DNA from: CAZMGT01 sp964565895
GTDB lineage: Bacteria; Armatimonadota; Zipacnadia; UBA1398; CAZMGT01
DNA: 64,000 nucleotides
Assembly: GCA_964565895.1 (NCBI GenBank)
Contig: CAZMGT010000012.1
Coordinates: 7,307-71,306, forward strand
Direction: 5' to 3'
Shown here: positions 44,876-54,503 of the stretch, in pieces
How positions within the stretch are numbered: the first letter of the stretch is position 1
Layout: each line of letters opens with the position of its first letter
Translations under genes and position numbers: made by a program
Notes under the pieces: model-generated
What the model saw: only the letters and a program-made list of their open reading frames with translations
What the model was told of the DNA's origin: nothing
The model's database searches: none

Positions 44876-46534
44876 CTACTGGATGACGAACTTCGCGCGG
44901 ACGACGGGGCTGTCGCGGAAGCCCAAGCGGCAGGCCTTCGCGGAAAGGGTTACGCTGCGCTCGATGAGGATCTCGCCCGTGTAGAGGTTCCACCGCCCGC
45001 GGCCGCCGTCCAAAGCGTAGGCGATCGACGCGCCCTCGGTGGGGCACTCGATGCGCACGCGCACGGGGCCGCGGAACGTCCCCCCGTTGGGGACGATTTT
45101 CGGCGCCTCGGTCGTGGACCACTGGCCCCCGGGGCGCCGCCGCTCGTCCAGCTCCGCCTCGGGGATGAGGCCCAGGTCGCCCGTCTCGCGCATCCAATCC
45201 TCCAGCGCGCGGCGCATTCTGCGCAGCACTTGCTGGTGCGCGGGCGAGTCGGCGAGGTTGTGCACCTCGTGCGGGTCAACGGTAATGTCGTAAAGCTCCT
45301 CGATGGGCTTTGTTTCGCTAAAGAACAGCTTTTGCGGGCCTTTGAGCTTGCCCTCGGCGTTCAGCCGGCGCCACTCCTGCAGCGTGGGCATGAGGTCCAT
45401 GTATTGGATGTGCTGGGCATAGGGCTTTTCCCACTCGAAGTTGCGAATGTACTTATAGCGCTTGTCGCGCACGCAGCGGATGATGTCATAGGTCTCGTCC
45501 ATGCGGTCGCGCGCGGCGAAGATATATTTGCGCGGGGGCGCCGCCTGCTCGCCGAGAAACGCCTGGCCCTGCATATACGAGGGGACCTTTACCCCGGCGA
45601 TGGAGAGCACCGTCGGGCCAAGGTCAATGAAGCTCACCAGGTCGTCGCGCACCGTTCCCGGGGCGATCTTCCCCGGCCAGCGGACGATCAGCGGAACATG
45701 GATGCCCGAGTCGTAGATCCATCGTTTGGCCCGCGGGAGGCCGCGGCCGTGGTCGGCCCAAAAGAAGACCACGGTGTTCTCGACCAGGCCGTCTTGCTCG
45801 AGGTCGCGCAAGATCTCGCCCACGCGATAGTCCAGCGCGGTGACCAGGTCGTAGTAGCGGGCCCAATCTCTGCGCGTCACTGGCGTGTCGGGATAGTATG
45901 GGGGGAGCTGGGCCTTTTCCGGGTCGTGCCGCTCCTCGGGCTTGAGGTCTTGTGTGATTTGGGCAAACTGCTCCTCCGAGCAGCGAATCTTGCTCTCGTG
46001 GGTCATCGTTAGGTTGATTACCGAGAAGAACGGCTTGCCCCGCGGCCGGTTGCGCCAGTGCGCCTGCCTGCTTGATTCGTCCCATGCGGTAACCGGTGGG
46101 GCGAACTGATAGTCGGTTTTCACGTTGTTTGTGCAATAGTATCCTGCGGCGCGCAGATACTCGGGAAAGCACTTAACATAGGGCGGGGGCACGCCCTGGC
46201 AGCGCATGTGGTGCGTGCCGATCGATGTGGGATACATTCCGGTAATGATCCCCGAGCGGCTGGGAGCGCACACGCCGGCGACGGTAAACGCGTTGGTAAA
46301 CCGCGCGCCCTCGCTGGCCAGGCGGTCGAGATTCGGCGTGTGCGCGTAGCTGTCGCCGTAGCAGCCGAGGTCCGGGCTGACGTCCTCGCAGGAGATCCAG
46401 AGGATATTCGGGCGTTCGCGCTCGGCACGCGAGATAGAGGTCCAAAACGCGGTCGTGGCCACGGCGGCCGTCGCCGCTTGAAGGAAGTCGCGCCTGGTTA
46501 GCGCTCTGTTCGCCCTTTTCGCGCGTTTGGGCAT
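44876..46534 (-). CDS. Tat-exported sulfatase with C-terminal beta domain
   Basis: 552 residues from the ATG at 46534, with GAGGTG upstream. A twin-arginine signal (LTRRDFLQAATAAVATTAF) is followed by ILWISCEDVSPDLGCYG (metal ligands), the canonical CAPSRSGIITG formylglycine motif and VFFWADHGRGLPRAK. The last ~75 residues (IVPNGGTFRGPVRVRIECPT and on) look like the small Ig/chitobiase-C-type domain often fused to sulfatases. It should remove sulfate from sugars outside the cytoplasmic membrane. An isomerase-like gene lies immediately downstream. It needs a formylglycine-generating enzyme not found in this window. Confidence 0.9.
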   Translation of the reverse strand: MPKRAKRANRALTRRDFLQAATAAVATTAFWTSISRAERERPNILWISCEDVSPDLGCYGDSYAHTPNLDRLASEGARFTNAFTVAGVCAPSRSGIITGMYPTSIGTHHMRCQGVPPPYVKCFPEYLRAAGYYCTNNVKTDYQFAPPVTAWDESSRQAHWRNRPRGKPFFSVINLTMTHESKIRCSEEQFAQITQDLKPEERHDPEKAQLPPYYPDTPVTRRDWARYYDLVTALDYRVGEILRDLEQDGLVENTVVFFWADHGRGLPRAKRWIYDSGIHVPLIVRWPGKIAPGTVRDDLVSFIDLGPTVLSIAGVKVPSYMQGQAFLGEQAAPPRKYIFAARDRMDETYDIIRCVRDKRYKYIRNFEWEKPYAQHIQYMDLMPTLQEWRRLNAEGKLKGPQKLFFSETKPIEELYDITVDPHEVHNLADSPAHQQVLRRMRRALEDWMRETGDLGLIPEAELDERRRPGGQWSTTEAPKIVPNGGTFRGPVRVRIECPTEGASIAYALDGGRGRWNLYTGEILIERSVTLSAKACRLGFRDSPVVRAKFVIQ

Positions 46535-46698
46535 ATTGGTCACCTCGCTAATTGTTCGCTCGGCCGGGCGAGCGGAAAGCTTGGGGCAGCTTTCGCCGAT
46601 GGGCCTGTGAGCATTTTGTTATCTGCTCCTCCGGGGCCGCCGTCCCCTCCTTCGTGAAAGATAAATGCCGGCTTTCAGCGAAGCTCGGCCGAGGGAGC

Positions 46699-48237
46699 TT
46701 AAAGCCACAGCTTGCGGTCGAGGCTGCGGTATTGCACGGCCTCGGCGATGTGCGCGACCTCGATGTCTGCCGAGCCCTCGAGGTCGGCGATCGTCCGCGC
46801 CACTTTAAGGATGCGGTCATAGGCGCGCGCGGAAAGCGCAAACTGCTCGATGGCGCTCACGAGCAGCGACTCGGCCTCGGGCGAAAGCTGGCAAAACTGG
46901 CGCAGCTCCTTCGGCCCCATGCGCCCGTTGGTATAAATCTTGCGCCCGCTAAACCGGCGGAGCTGAATCTCGCGCGCAGCGATGACGCGCTGGCGAATTT
47001 TCTCCGAGGGCTCGCCCGGCTGCTTGGACATGATCTCCTCGTTGGTCAGCCGCGGGACCTCGATGTGGATGTCTATCCGGTCGAGCAGCGGCCCGGAGAG
47101 CCGCGCGAGATAGCGCCGCACCTGGTCCGGCCGGCAGGTGCACTCTTTGACGGGGTCGCCGAGGAACCCGCAGGGGCAGGGGTTCATCGAGCCCACGAGG
47201 GTGAAGTTCGCCGGGTAGGTGAGCGAGGCCTGCGCGCGGGCGATGGTTACCGTGCTGTCCTCGAGCGGCTGGCGGAGGATCTCCAGCGCGTCGCGGCGAT
47301 ACTCGGGCAGCTCGTCGAGGAAGAGCACGCCGTGGTGGGCGAGGCTGATCTCCCCCGGTTTGGGGACCGGCCCGCCGCCGCACAGCCCCGCGGTGGACGT
47401 TGTGTGGTGGGGCGCGCGAAACGGCCGGGTAACCATTAGCGCCGTATTCTTGGGAAGCAGCCCGGCCACGCTATAGAGCTTGGTTACCTCAAGCGCCTCC
47501 TCGAGCGAGAGCGGGGGGAGGATCGTGGGCAAGCGCCGGGCGAGCATCGTCTTCCCCGACCCGGGCGGGCCGATCATCAACACGTTGTGCCCGCCCGCAG
47601 CGGCGATCTCCAGCGCCCGTTTAACGTGCTCCTGCCCTTTTACCTCGGAGAAGTCCACGTGGTACTCCGGCTGGTAGAGGTTAATCGCCTCGTCGGAAAG
47701 CTCATACGGCTGGCGCTCCTCGGGAGAGCAGAGGACGGCGACGGCGTCGTTTAGGCTGTCCACGTCGTAGACCTCGACGCCCCCGACAACGGCGGCCTCG
47801 GCGGCGTTGTCCTTGGGGACGAGCAGCCGCTCGCCGCCGAGCTCCTTTACCTTAATGGCCACGGGAAGCACGCCGGCAACCGGGCGCACGCCGCCATCGA
47901 GCGAAAGCTCGCCCAAAAAATAGGTGCGCTCGAGCGTGCGCGGGTCGACCTCGATCTGCTCGCTGGCAAGGAGAATGCCCACGGCGATGGGCAGGTCGAA
48001 CGCCGGGCCCTCCTTGCGCACGTCTGCGGGCGCGAGGTTTACCGTGATTACCTGCGAGGGGAAGATAAAGTTTGAGTTGCGAATCGCCGCGCGCACGCGG
48101 TCTACGGACTCGCGCACCGCGGCATCGGGGAGGCCGACAATAGCAAACCGGCGCTGACCGCGCTGAATGTCTATCTCAACGTTAACCTCGTAGGCGTCGA
48201 TGCCGAATACCGCCCCGCTGTTGATCTTCGCGAGCAT
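46699..48237 (-). CDS. YifB/ComM-family Mg-chelatase-like AAA+ ATPase
   Basis: 512 residues from the ATG at 48237 (MLAKINSGAVFGIDA, the usual family start). The N-terminal lon-protease-like fold (IVGLPDAAVRESVDRVRAAI, GPAFDLPIAVGIL) is followed by Walker A GPPGSGKTMLARRLP, Walker B HHGVLFLDELPEY and the cysteine-rich insert NPCPCGFLGDPVKECTC. In naturally competent bacteria ComM is a branch-migration helicase used in integration of incoming DNA; many non-competent bacteria also keep YifB. It is monocistronic here. Length is normal. Confidence 0.92.
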   Translation of the reverse strand: MLAKINSGAVFGIDAYEVNVEIDIQRGQRRFAIVGLPDAAVRESVDRVRAAIRNSNFIFPSQVITVNLAPADVRKEGPAFDLPIAVGILLASEQIEVDPRTLERTYFLGELSLDGGVRPVAGVLPVAIKVKELGGERLLVPKDNAAEAAVVGGVEVYDVDSLNDAVAVLCSPEERQPYELSDEAINLYQPEYHVDFSEVKGQEHVKRALEIAAAGGHNVLMIGPPGSGKTMLARRLPTILPPLSLEEALEVTKLYSVAGLLPKNTALMVTRPFRAPHHTTSTAGLCGGGPVPKPGEISLAHHGVLFLDELPEYRRDALEILRQPLEDSTVTIARAQASLTYPANFTLVGSMNPCPCGFLGDPVKECTCRPDQVRRYLARLSGPLLDRIDIHIEVPRLTNEEIMSKQPGEPSEKIRQRVIAAREIQLRRFSGRKIYTNGRMGPKELRQFCQLSPEAESLLVSAIEQFALSARAYDRILKVARTIADLEGSADIEVAHIAEAVQYRSLDRKLWL

Positions 48238-48399
48238 ACTTTTCACTTCTCGCTCGCTTCCGCGCCCTCCTGCTCAGGAGTGCCGGCCTGGGCTTGCGCG
48301 CCGCCTGGCGATTGGCGGCCGGCGCGTTCGCCGCTTGCTGCGGCGCAGGAGCAAGCGTGCGCCGCCGCGAAGTGCAGGCGAGGCAAAGGAGGGAGGCTT

Positions 48400-50730
48400 G
48401 TGCGCTGGGTGGCGTTGCTTGGCTGTGTTGCCCTTTGCGCGGGGGCGTGCTTGGCGAGTGATCTCCGCGCGCTGGTCGGCCGAATAAACGCAAGCGAGGA
48501 CGACGCGCAGGTGCTTGCCCTGCTTTCCGAACTGGCGCAGGCGGCCCAGGGGCAGGGCGATGCAGCGCTCGCTCGCGAGGCGCGGGAGTTGCGGGCGCTT
48601 GTCGCCACGTTTCGCGAAACGCTTCTCGGTCGGCCGGTAGACTGGCGCCGGCGGCGCGAGCTGCGCGATGCTCTCGACGCCTTTTCACGCCAAAGCCCGC
48701 TATTTCCCACGGCGGCGTTCTACGCCGGACGCGTGCACTACTGGCGCGGGCGCGAAAGCGGCGACGAAGCGGAATACAAGCGTGCGGGGGAGTACTTCGC
48801 CGCGCGGGCGGAACGGGTCGCCCCGGGGCCGCTTGTGCGGATGTACTTGGGCGAGAAGGTCGCGTGGAGCGCGCCGGAGGTCGTTCCCCCACCCTGCCCC
48901 GCTCCGCGCTGGGCAGCCCTGCAATATGAGCTTTTGCAGCGGCTGCTTTATGTAATCCACTATTGGGTAAACGAGCGGCAGCAGGAGGATGGCCAGCTCG
49001 GCGGCGGTTGGGGCGACGACTGCGAGATTTTGCGGCGCTGGCCTGTGGCCTTGCTCGGCGCGGACGACGAGCTCGCCCGCCGCGGAATGCGGCGCTTGGT
49101 GGACGGCCTATGGGCCGCGCAGAACCTCGACGAGTTTGGCTTTCCCACGCGCGTGTCCGACGTGGAGCACGTGGCCGAGGACGTCTCGGATACACAGCCG
49201 GCGATGCTCGCCTATGCCTACGGCGACCCGCTTTATGTCGAGCGGTGCATGAAGCCCGCGCGGCTGATGCGCGAGCTGTGGACGGGGGTCAACGGCCAGG
49301 GGCAGAGGCTGTTTCGCAGCGCGTGGTTCTCTGCGACCGAAGTGCGCGCGGAGAAGCCGTTTTGCGCAGATGTGTTTTACACCGCGCGGGCGGCGAAGCC
49401 GGTAATATGGCTCGCCTGGTATGGGCGCTATCCCCAAGCGGTGGAGCTGCTTGGGCAGTGGCTGCGGAGTTGGGTCGCAGCGGCGCGGAGCAACGACCGA
49501 GGAAAGCCGCGCGGGGTGCTCCCGCCGGCGATCGGCTTTCCCGATGGCCGCATCGGGGGCTACGGCCCCACGTGGTGGGACCCGGACCTGCGCTGGAAAT
49601 ACTATGTCTGGCCTGGGGCGATCGATTTAATGCACGAGGCGCTGCTCGCGGCCTATACGCTGACCGGCGAGGAGGAGTTTCTCTGGCCCATCGAGGCCGA
49701 GGCGGAGCTTGCCCAGCAGGCGCCTCGCGGGGCGGCCGAGGAGGGCTCGGCAAAGTGGTGCGCCCAGCGGCTGCGCGGCATACTGGGCCCGGCCCTGGCC
49801 AAACGCCGCCTGCTGTGCGCCGATGAACGGTTCGACCCCTGGCTGCTGCAGTATGGCACGCCGTATATGAAGTTTGTCCTCAGCGGAGAGATAAGCCACT
49901 TGGAGCGCGGGCTGGAAAGCGCGCTTGGCACCATGCGCTATAACCTGCCCATGATGACCAGCGAAGTGCGGTTTACCGACCGCGTGGCAGTCGCCGGCGA
50001 TCGGCTCCTGTTCTCCATGTTTACTGGCGCGGAAGGGGTGACCCACTACTACCCCGTTTTCGCGGTCACCTGGGAGGCGACGGAGGGCAAGGTTTGCGTG
50101 TGCGTGCGCCGCGCCGAGGAGGGAAGGCTTTCGCTCTGGGCGTTTAACTTCGACGAAGGGCCAAGGCGCGTTGCCGCGCGGCTGTGGCGAATGCCGCGAG
50201 GGAGCAAGGCGCGGTTTGTCCTTAGCGCAGACGACGACGGCGATGGCCAACCCGAGGCAACGCTCGCCTCGGGCGTGCTAACCGTTCGCGAGCGCGGGCA
50301 GCGGTTGCCCCTCTCCCTGCCCGCGCGCAGGTTGGTTTTGCTTGAGGTTCGGGCGACGGAGAGCGCGGGGGAAAAGCGCGAGCTGCTCGCCGACGTGGCC
50401 GTTGCCCGGCGCGACGTTGCCCTGAGCCGCGGGCCGGGCGGCCGGGTCGTCCTGCGCTGCGCAGTGCACAACATCGGCCCGCGCGAGGCGCGACAGGTGA
50501 GAATTCGCATCTCTTGGCGCACGGCGGAGGGCAAGGAGAGCGCTGCCGCCGAGCTGGGATGGGGGGCGCTCGCCGGCTGCTCGGGGTTTGCCCCGGTGGT
50601 GCGCGAGGCGACGGTGGAGCTTCCCGCGCCGCCCGCCGGCACAAGCGAGGTGCTTGTTGCTTGCCGCTGCGCAAGCGCGGAGATTACTCTAGACAACAAC
50701 CGCGTGGCGCTGCCCCTCGGGCAAAGGTAG
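48400..50730 (+). CDS. Large secreted protein of unknown function
   Basis: I do not recognise the family. 776 residues from the GTG at 48400, behind GGAGGGAGG; the first 25 residues are a signal peptide (LLGCVALCAGACLAS). Residues about 30-190 are helical. About 190-520 is Trp/Tyr-rich with acidic clusters (GGGWGDDCEILRRWP, RVSDVEHVAEDVSDTQPAML, PTWWDPDLRWKYYVW) and resembles an alpha-toroid glycosidase or lyase scaffold. The last 110 residues look like a CARDB-type Ig domain (VVLRCAVHNIGPREARQVRI). The pattern fits a polysaccharide-active protein, but no catalytic residue can be named. The downstream lemA gene starts after 91 bp. Confidence 0.7.
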   Translation: MRWVALLGCVALCAGACLASDLRALVGRINASEDDAQVLALLSELAQAAQGQGDAALAREARELRALVATFRETLLGRPVDWRRRRELRDALDAFSRQSPLFPTAAFYAGRVHYWRGRESGDEAEYKRAGEYFAARAERVAPGPLVRMYLGEKVAWSAPEVVPPPCPAPRWAALQYELLQRLLYVIHYWVNERQQEDGQLGGGWGDDCEILRRWPVALLGADDELARRGMRRLVDGLWAAQNLDEFGFPTRVSDVEHVAEDVSDTQPAMLAYAYGDPLYVERCMKPARLMRELWTGVNGQGQRLFRSAWFSATEVRAEKPFCADVFYTARAAKPVIWLAWYGRYPQAVELLGQWLRSWVAAARSNDRGKPRGVLPPAIGFPDGRIGGYGPTWWDPDLRWKYYVWPGAIDLMHEALLAAYTLTGEEEFLWPIEAEAELAQQAPRGAAEEGSAKWCAQRLRGILGPALAKRRLLCADERFDPWLLQYGTPYMKFVLSGEISHLERGLESALGTMRYNLPMMTSEVRFTDRVAVAGDRLLFSMFTGAEGVTHYYPVFAVTWEATEGKVCVCVRRAEEGRLSLWAFNFDEGPRRVAARLWRMPRGSKARFVLSADDDGDGQPEATLASGVLTVRERGQRLPLSLPARRLVLLEVRATESAGEKRELLADVAVARRDVALSRGPGGRVVLRCAVHNIGPREARQVRIRISWRTAEGKESAAAELGWGALAGCSGFAPVVREATVELPAPPAGTSEVLVACRCASAEITLDNNRVALPLGQR

Positions 50731-50821
50731 CGCGACCGGGCTGGGCAAGCCGTGGGCGGGCACTGCGGGGCGAAGGCTGGGGCCCGTGCGCGGCGAACAG
50801 AGCCTTAGTAGGTGGGAAGCC

Positions 50822-51391
50822 ATGGTTTTTTTGATTATTGCCGCTGTTGTCGTCCTCGCGGCCCTGGGCTGGGTTGTTTATGTGTTCAACTCGCTGGTAA
50901 AGCTCCGCGCGTTGTGCCGAAACGCATGGTCGGACATCGAGATTCAGCTTCGCCGGCGGCACAACCTCGTGCCCAACCTGGTGGAGACGGTAAAAGGCTA
51001 CATGGCGCACGAGCGCACGACGCTGGAGGAGGTAACGCGGGCGCGCGCACGCGCCACTGAGGCGCGCACGGTGGCCGAGCGCGGGGAGAACGAGCAGGCG
51101 CTGTCCGCAGCGCTGCGCCAACTGTTTGCCCTTGCCGAGAGCTACCCGGAGCTAAAGGCCAGCGCAAACTTCCTTGAGCTGCAAGCGGCGCTTGTGGAGA
51201 TCGAGAACACCATTCAGCAGGCGCGGCGCTACTATAACGCCGTCGTGCGCGACTATAACATTCGGCGGCAGGTGTTTCCCGCGAGCTTGGTCGCGGGAGC
51301 GTTTGGATTCGGTCCGCTGGAGTACTTCGCCGCGGAGGAGGAGGACCGCGAGCCCGTGGCCGTTACGTTTGCCCCCGGAGGTGAACAATGA
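50822..51391 (+). CDS. LemA-family membrane protein
   Basis: 189 residues from the ATG at 50822. One N-terminal transmembrane helix (VFLIIAAVVVLAALGWVVYV) is followed by the LemA coiled domain with NAWSDIEIQLRRRHNLVPNL, the family's most conserved block, and ENTIQQARRYYNAVVRDYN. The function of LemA proteins is not settled; they often sit beside DUF2207 or TPM-domain proteins in an envelope module. Its TGA overlaps the next gene's ATG by 4 bp (ATGA), so translation is coupled to the DUF2207 protein. Confidence 0.92.
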   Translation: MVFLIIAAVVVLAALGWVVYVFNSLVKLRALCRNAWSDIEIQLRRRHNLVPNLVETVKGYMAHERTTLEEVTRARARATEARTVAERGENEQALSAALRQLFALAESYPELKASANFLELQAALVEIENTIQQARRYYNAVVRDYNIRRQVFPASLVAGAFGFGPLEYFAAEEEDREPVAVTFAPGGEQ

Positions 51392-53086
51392 GCTTTCGCA
51401 CGCTGTGCCTGGCGCTCGCGTGGGCGGTTGCTGCGGTTGGGGCGCGCGCTGAGGTGGTTGAGCGGTTCTCCTCGTACATCGATGTCCAGCGCGACGGCAC
51501 GCTTGTCGTGCGCGAGGAGATTACCGTGGACTTCGGCCCCGTGGCGCGGCACGGGATCTTTCGCTATATTCCGGTGAAGTACCAGCGGAAAAGGCTAAGC
51601 TATAACCTTCGCCTGAAGTTCCTCTCGGTTACCGATGAGCGCGGCCGCCGGTATAAGTACGAAGTCTCCCGCTGGGGCAGGAACAAGGAGGTGCGCATCG
51701 GCGACCCGCGCAAAACGGTTACCGGCCGGCACGTATATGTGATTACCTACCGCGTGGGCCGCGCGCTGAACTTCTTCAAAACCCACGACGAGCTCTATTG
51801 GAACGTTACAGGCACGGAGTGGCGCATGCCGATAAACTCCGTGGAGGCCGCCGTGCGCCTGCCCGACGGCGTAGAGCGCGCGGCCGTGCGCTATCAGGCG
51901 TTTGTCGGAGCGTTGGGCGAGCGGAAAGGGGCGTTTCGCGCGCGGTGGCAGGGCGATTCGCTGCGCTTTTTCGCGGGCCCGCTTGCCCCGGGCGAGGGAC
52001 TGACGATCGTCGTGGGTATTCCCAAGGGCGCGATCGCCCCGCCGAGCAAGCTGCGCGAGGCGCTGGCCTATGTTGGGGACAACTGGCCCGCGGTTGTCCT
52101 CCCCCTGCTTACCCTGGTCGCGATGACCATGCTCTGGCTGCACCGGGGGAGGGACCCCCTGCCCGTGGGGCCGGTGCCCGTGCAATACGAGCCGCCGGAG
52201 GGGCTAAGCCCCGCCGAGGTGGGGACGATCTTCGACGAGCAGCTCGACTCCGACGACGTGCTCGCCACGCTTATTGACCTCGCCGCGCGGGGATACATCA
52301 AGATCCGCGCGCTGCCTGCGCAGAAGCTGTTTTTGTTTTCCAAAAGAGACTACGAGTTTGTCCTCCTCCGGGACTATCACGGCGACGAGGCCCTGCAGCC
52401 GCACGAGGAGGCGTTTTTGCGCGGCCTGTTTGGCTATAAGGGCAAGCGCGCGCCTTTCGGCGCTGAAAAACAGGTTCTATGTGCACATCCCCACGATCCG
52501 CAAGGCGGTGCGCAAGCAGTTGCTAAAGAAGAAGCTGTTCGCAGACGACCCGGAGGCGGCGCAGGCGAAGTATCTTGTGCTCGGGGCGGTACTCGTGCCC
52601 CCAGGGGCGTGGCTGGCGGCCGTGTCGCTACCGTGGGGCATTGGGCTCGTCCTCTCCGGGGTGATCATTATCATCGCCGCGCGGTTCATGCCCCGGAAAA
52701 CGCGGCGGGGCGTTGCTGCCCTGCGCCACATTTTGGGGTTTAGGGAGTTTATTGAGCGGGTGGAGCGGGAGCGCGTGGCGAAGATGGCGCGCGAGGACCC
52801 GACGATTTTCGGCCGCCTGCTGCCGTTCGCCATGGTGCTTGGCGTGGCCGACGAGTGGGCGGAGGCGTTCGAGGGGCTGCTGGCCGAGCCGCCGCAGTGG
52901 TATGAGGGCTACGACGGCCGCCCGTTTGTCATGGGCACGTTTATCGACGACCTGGGGCGCACGATGCACAAGATCAGCGGCACGCTCCGCTCGTCGCCCG
53001 GGTCTTCCGCGGGCGGCGGAGGAAGCGGGTTTAGCGGAGGGTTTAGCGGGGGAGGGTTCGGCGGCGGTGGCGGAGGGTCGTGGTAG
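51388..53086 (+). CDS. DUF2207-family membrane protein, split by a 2-nt slip in a GC repeat
   Basis: Frame 1 from the ATG at 51388 encodes a signal peptide, the DUF2207 beta domain (SYIDVQRDGTLVVREEITVD, GPVARHGIFRYIPV), a transmembrane helix (AVVLPLLTLVAMTMLWL) and a winged-helix-like segment (PAEVGTIFDEQLDSDDVLAT). It then runs into unrelated sequence. From about 52450 the proper continuation is in frame 2: LSALKNRFYVHIPTIRKAV, two more helices and a glycine-rich tail ending GGGGSW at 53086. Adding one GC unit to the GC tract at 52446-52453 restores a single 566-residue protein of normal family length. It may be broken in this strain or be an assembly error. Partner of LemA. Confidence 0.75.
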
Positions 53087-53155
53087 CCGCGCCCGTGAGC
53101 TGGGGCGGCCGCTTTGCGCAAAAGCAAAGCATTGAGCAAAGGAGGCCTAAGAACA

Positions 53156-53353
53156 ATGCCGATTATTACAGTGGACGGGCCGGCGATCGCCGAGCTTGAG
53201 CGCAAGCGCGCGTTTGTGAGCAAGCTCACCGAAGTGGCGAGCGAAGCGTATGGGCTGGAGCGGGAGAAGATCATCGTTCTCCTGCGCGAGAACGCGCCGG
53301 AGAACGTCGCGGTCGGCGGGAGGCTAATCGCCGACCTACACCGCGGGGAGTGA
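53156..53353 (+). CDS. 4-oxalocrotonate tautomerase-like small protein
   Basis: 65 residues from the ATG at 53156, with AAAGGAGG upstream. MPIITVDGP supplies the N-terminal proline that acts as catalytic base after Met removal, and REKIIVLLRENAPENVAVGG is the usual second half. Tautomerase family enzymes shift double bonds in keto-enol acids or dehalogenate small acids. Size is typical. No aromatic degradation genes are nearby, so the substrate is unknown. It follows the DUF2207 gene by 69 bp. Confidence 0.82.
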   Translation: MPIITVDGPAIAELERKRAFVSKLTEVASEAYGLEREKIIVLLRENAPENVAVGGRLIADLHRGE

Positions 53354-53507
53354 ACTTCGCCGCGGGAGATTCGCGTTTTCTGCGGGGAAGGGCGTTCTTG
53401 CTAAACGCGCCGCTCTTTTGCCAAATCGCGGAGCGGACGCAGGAGATGCACGGCGAGCGTGGAATGAAAGCGGCGCAGGCCGTTTGCGTTGCCCTCTGGC
53501 CGGTGCG

Positions 53508-53536
53508 TTGTGAGCGGCGGAGGACTGTGCTATCAT
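53508..53536 (+). promoter_or_regulatory. Sigma70-type promoter upstream of ilvE-mcsA-mcsB
   Basis: TTGTGA (53508-53513), a 17-base spacer and TATCAT (53531-53536) lie 65 bases before the ilvE start. It is the best promoter match found in the window and would drive ilvE, mcsA, mcsB and the Clp N-domain gene. No CtsR-type direct repeat or CIRCE inverted repeat overlaps it. Confidence 0.55.
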
Positions 53537-53600
53537 TGCGCTGTTTAGCGCAGGGGCAAGTTTTGGCACTGGGCGGCGGTGTGTCCCGAGGAGGATCTCA

Positions 53601-54497
53601 GTGGAGCGTCTAGTCTGGCTGAACGGTGAACTTGTTCCCCAGTCTGAGGCGAAAATCTCGGTGCTCGACCACGGCGTGCTTTACGGCGACGGTGTGTTTG
53701 AGGGGATCCGCGCCTACAATGGCCGCGTGTTTCGCCTGGAGGAGCACCTTAAACGCCTGTTTAGCTCGGCGAAGACCATTGGCCTGGACATTCCCCTAAG
53801 CGCGGAGGAGCTGTCGCGCGCGGTGTGCGAGACGGTGCGCGCCAACGGGCTGCGCGACGCTTATATTCGCCTGGTCGTTACCCGCGGCGTAGGCGACCTT
53901 GGGCTCGACCCGCGCAAGTGCCATAAGCCCACGGTGTTTGTCATCGTGGACGAGCTTGCGCTTTACCCCGACGAGTTTTACGAAAACGGCCTTGAGCTGA
54001 TTACCGTGAGCACGCGGCGCAATTCACCCACGGCGCTTAACCCGGCGATCAAATCGCTAAACTACCTAAACAACATTCTCGCCAAGATCGAGGTTAACCG
54101 CGCGGGGCTGCACGAGGGGCTAATGCTCAGCCACGATGGCCATGTCGCGGAATGCACGGGCGACAACATTTTCATGGTTTGCGGCGAGGAGGTCATTACC
54201 CCGCCGGTCACCGCGGGGATTCTCGAGGGCATTACGCGCAACGTGGTTATGGAGCTGGCCGCCGGGGAAGGGTATCGGGTAACGGAGAAGCTGTTTTTCC
54301 TGCACGACCTGTATAACGCCGACGAGGTGTTTCTTACGGGCACTGCGGCGGAGATCGTCCCCGTGGTCAAAGTCGACGGGCGGACGATCGGCGAAGGAAA
54401 ACCGGGGCCGGTAACAAGGAAGCTGCGCCAGGCATTTCGCGCGCTGACGGAAACCGAAGGCACCCCGATCGGCGAGGCGGAACAGGTGATGAGGTGA
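53601..54497 (+). CDS. ilvE: Branched-chain amino acid aminotransferase
   Basis: 298 residues, GTG start at 53601 with GAGGAGGA upstream. Fold-type IV PLP motifs are clear: VLDHGVLYGDGVFEGIRAY, the PLP lysine in NPAIKSLNYLNNILA, and the glycine-rich EVFLTGTAAEIVPV. The enzyme transfers amino groups between glutamate and Val, Leu or Ile keto acids; a D-amino-acid or aminodeoxychorismate-lyase-like role cannot be excluded but the GVFEGIRAY form favours IlvE. Only 6 bases separate its stop from mcsA, so it is the first gene of the stress operon. Confidence 0.9.
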   Translation: MERLVWLNGELVPQSEAKISVLDHGVLYGDGVFEGIRAYNGRVFRLEEHLKRLFSSAKTIGLDIPLSAEELSRAVCETVRANGLRDAYIRLVVTRGVGDLGLDPRKCHKPTVFVIVDELALYPDEFYENGLELITVSTRRNSPTALNPAIKSLNYLNNILAKIEVNRAGLHEGLMLSHDGHVAECTGDNIFMVCGEEVITPPVTAGILEGITRNVVMELAAGEGYRVTEKLFFLHDLYNADEVFLTGTAAEIVPVVKVDGRTIGEGKPGPVTRKLRQAFRALTETEGTPIGEAEQVMR

Positions 54498-54503
54498 ACG
54501 GTC

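Noticed and set aside
43988..46012. Long 674-codon open frame on the plus strand
   Set aside because: Antisense shadow of the isomerase-like and sulfatase genes, both of which have intact family motifs. GC-rich codon bias creates such frames; the translation has no family signature.
46557..46574. CGCTCG/CGAGCG hairpin upstream of the sulfatase start
   Set aside because: Six-base arms without a T run; such stems occur by chance in this GC-rich DNA.
53111..53130. GCTTTG/CAAAGC hairpin before the tautomerase gene
   Set aside because: Short arms, no T run on the plus strand; too weak to call a terminator.
53354..53600. CtsR or CIRCE operator upstream of ilvE-mcsA
   Set aside because: No GGTCAAA-type direct repeats and no TTAGCACTC-N9-GAGTGCTAA inverted repeat were seen.
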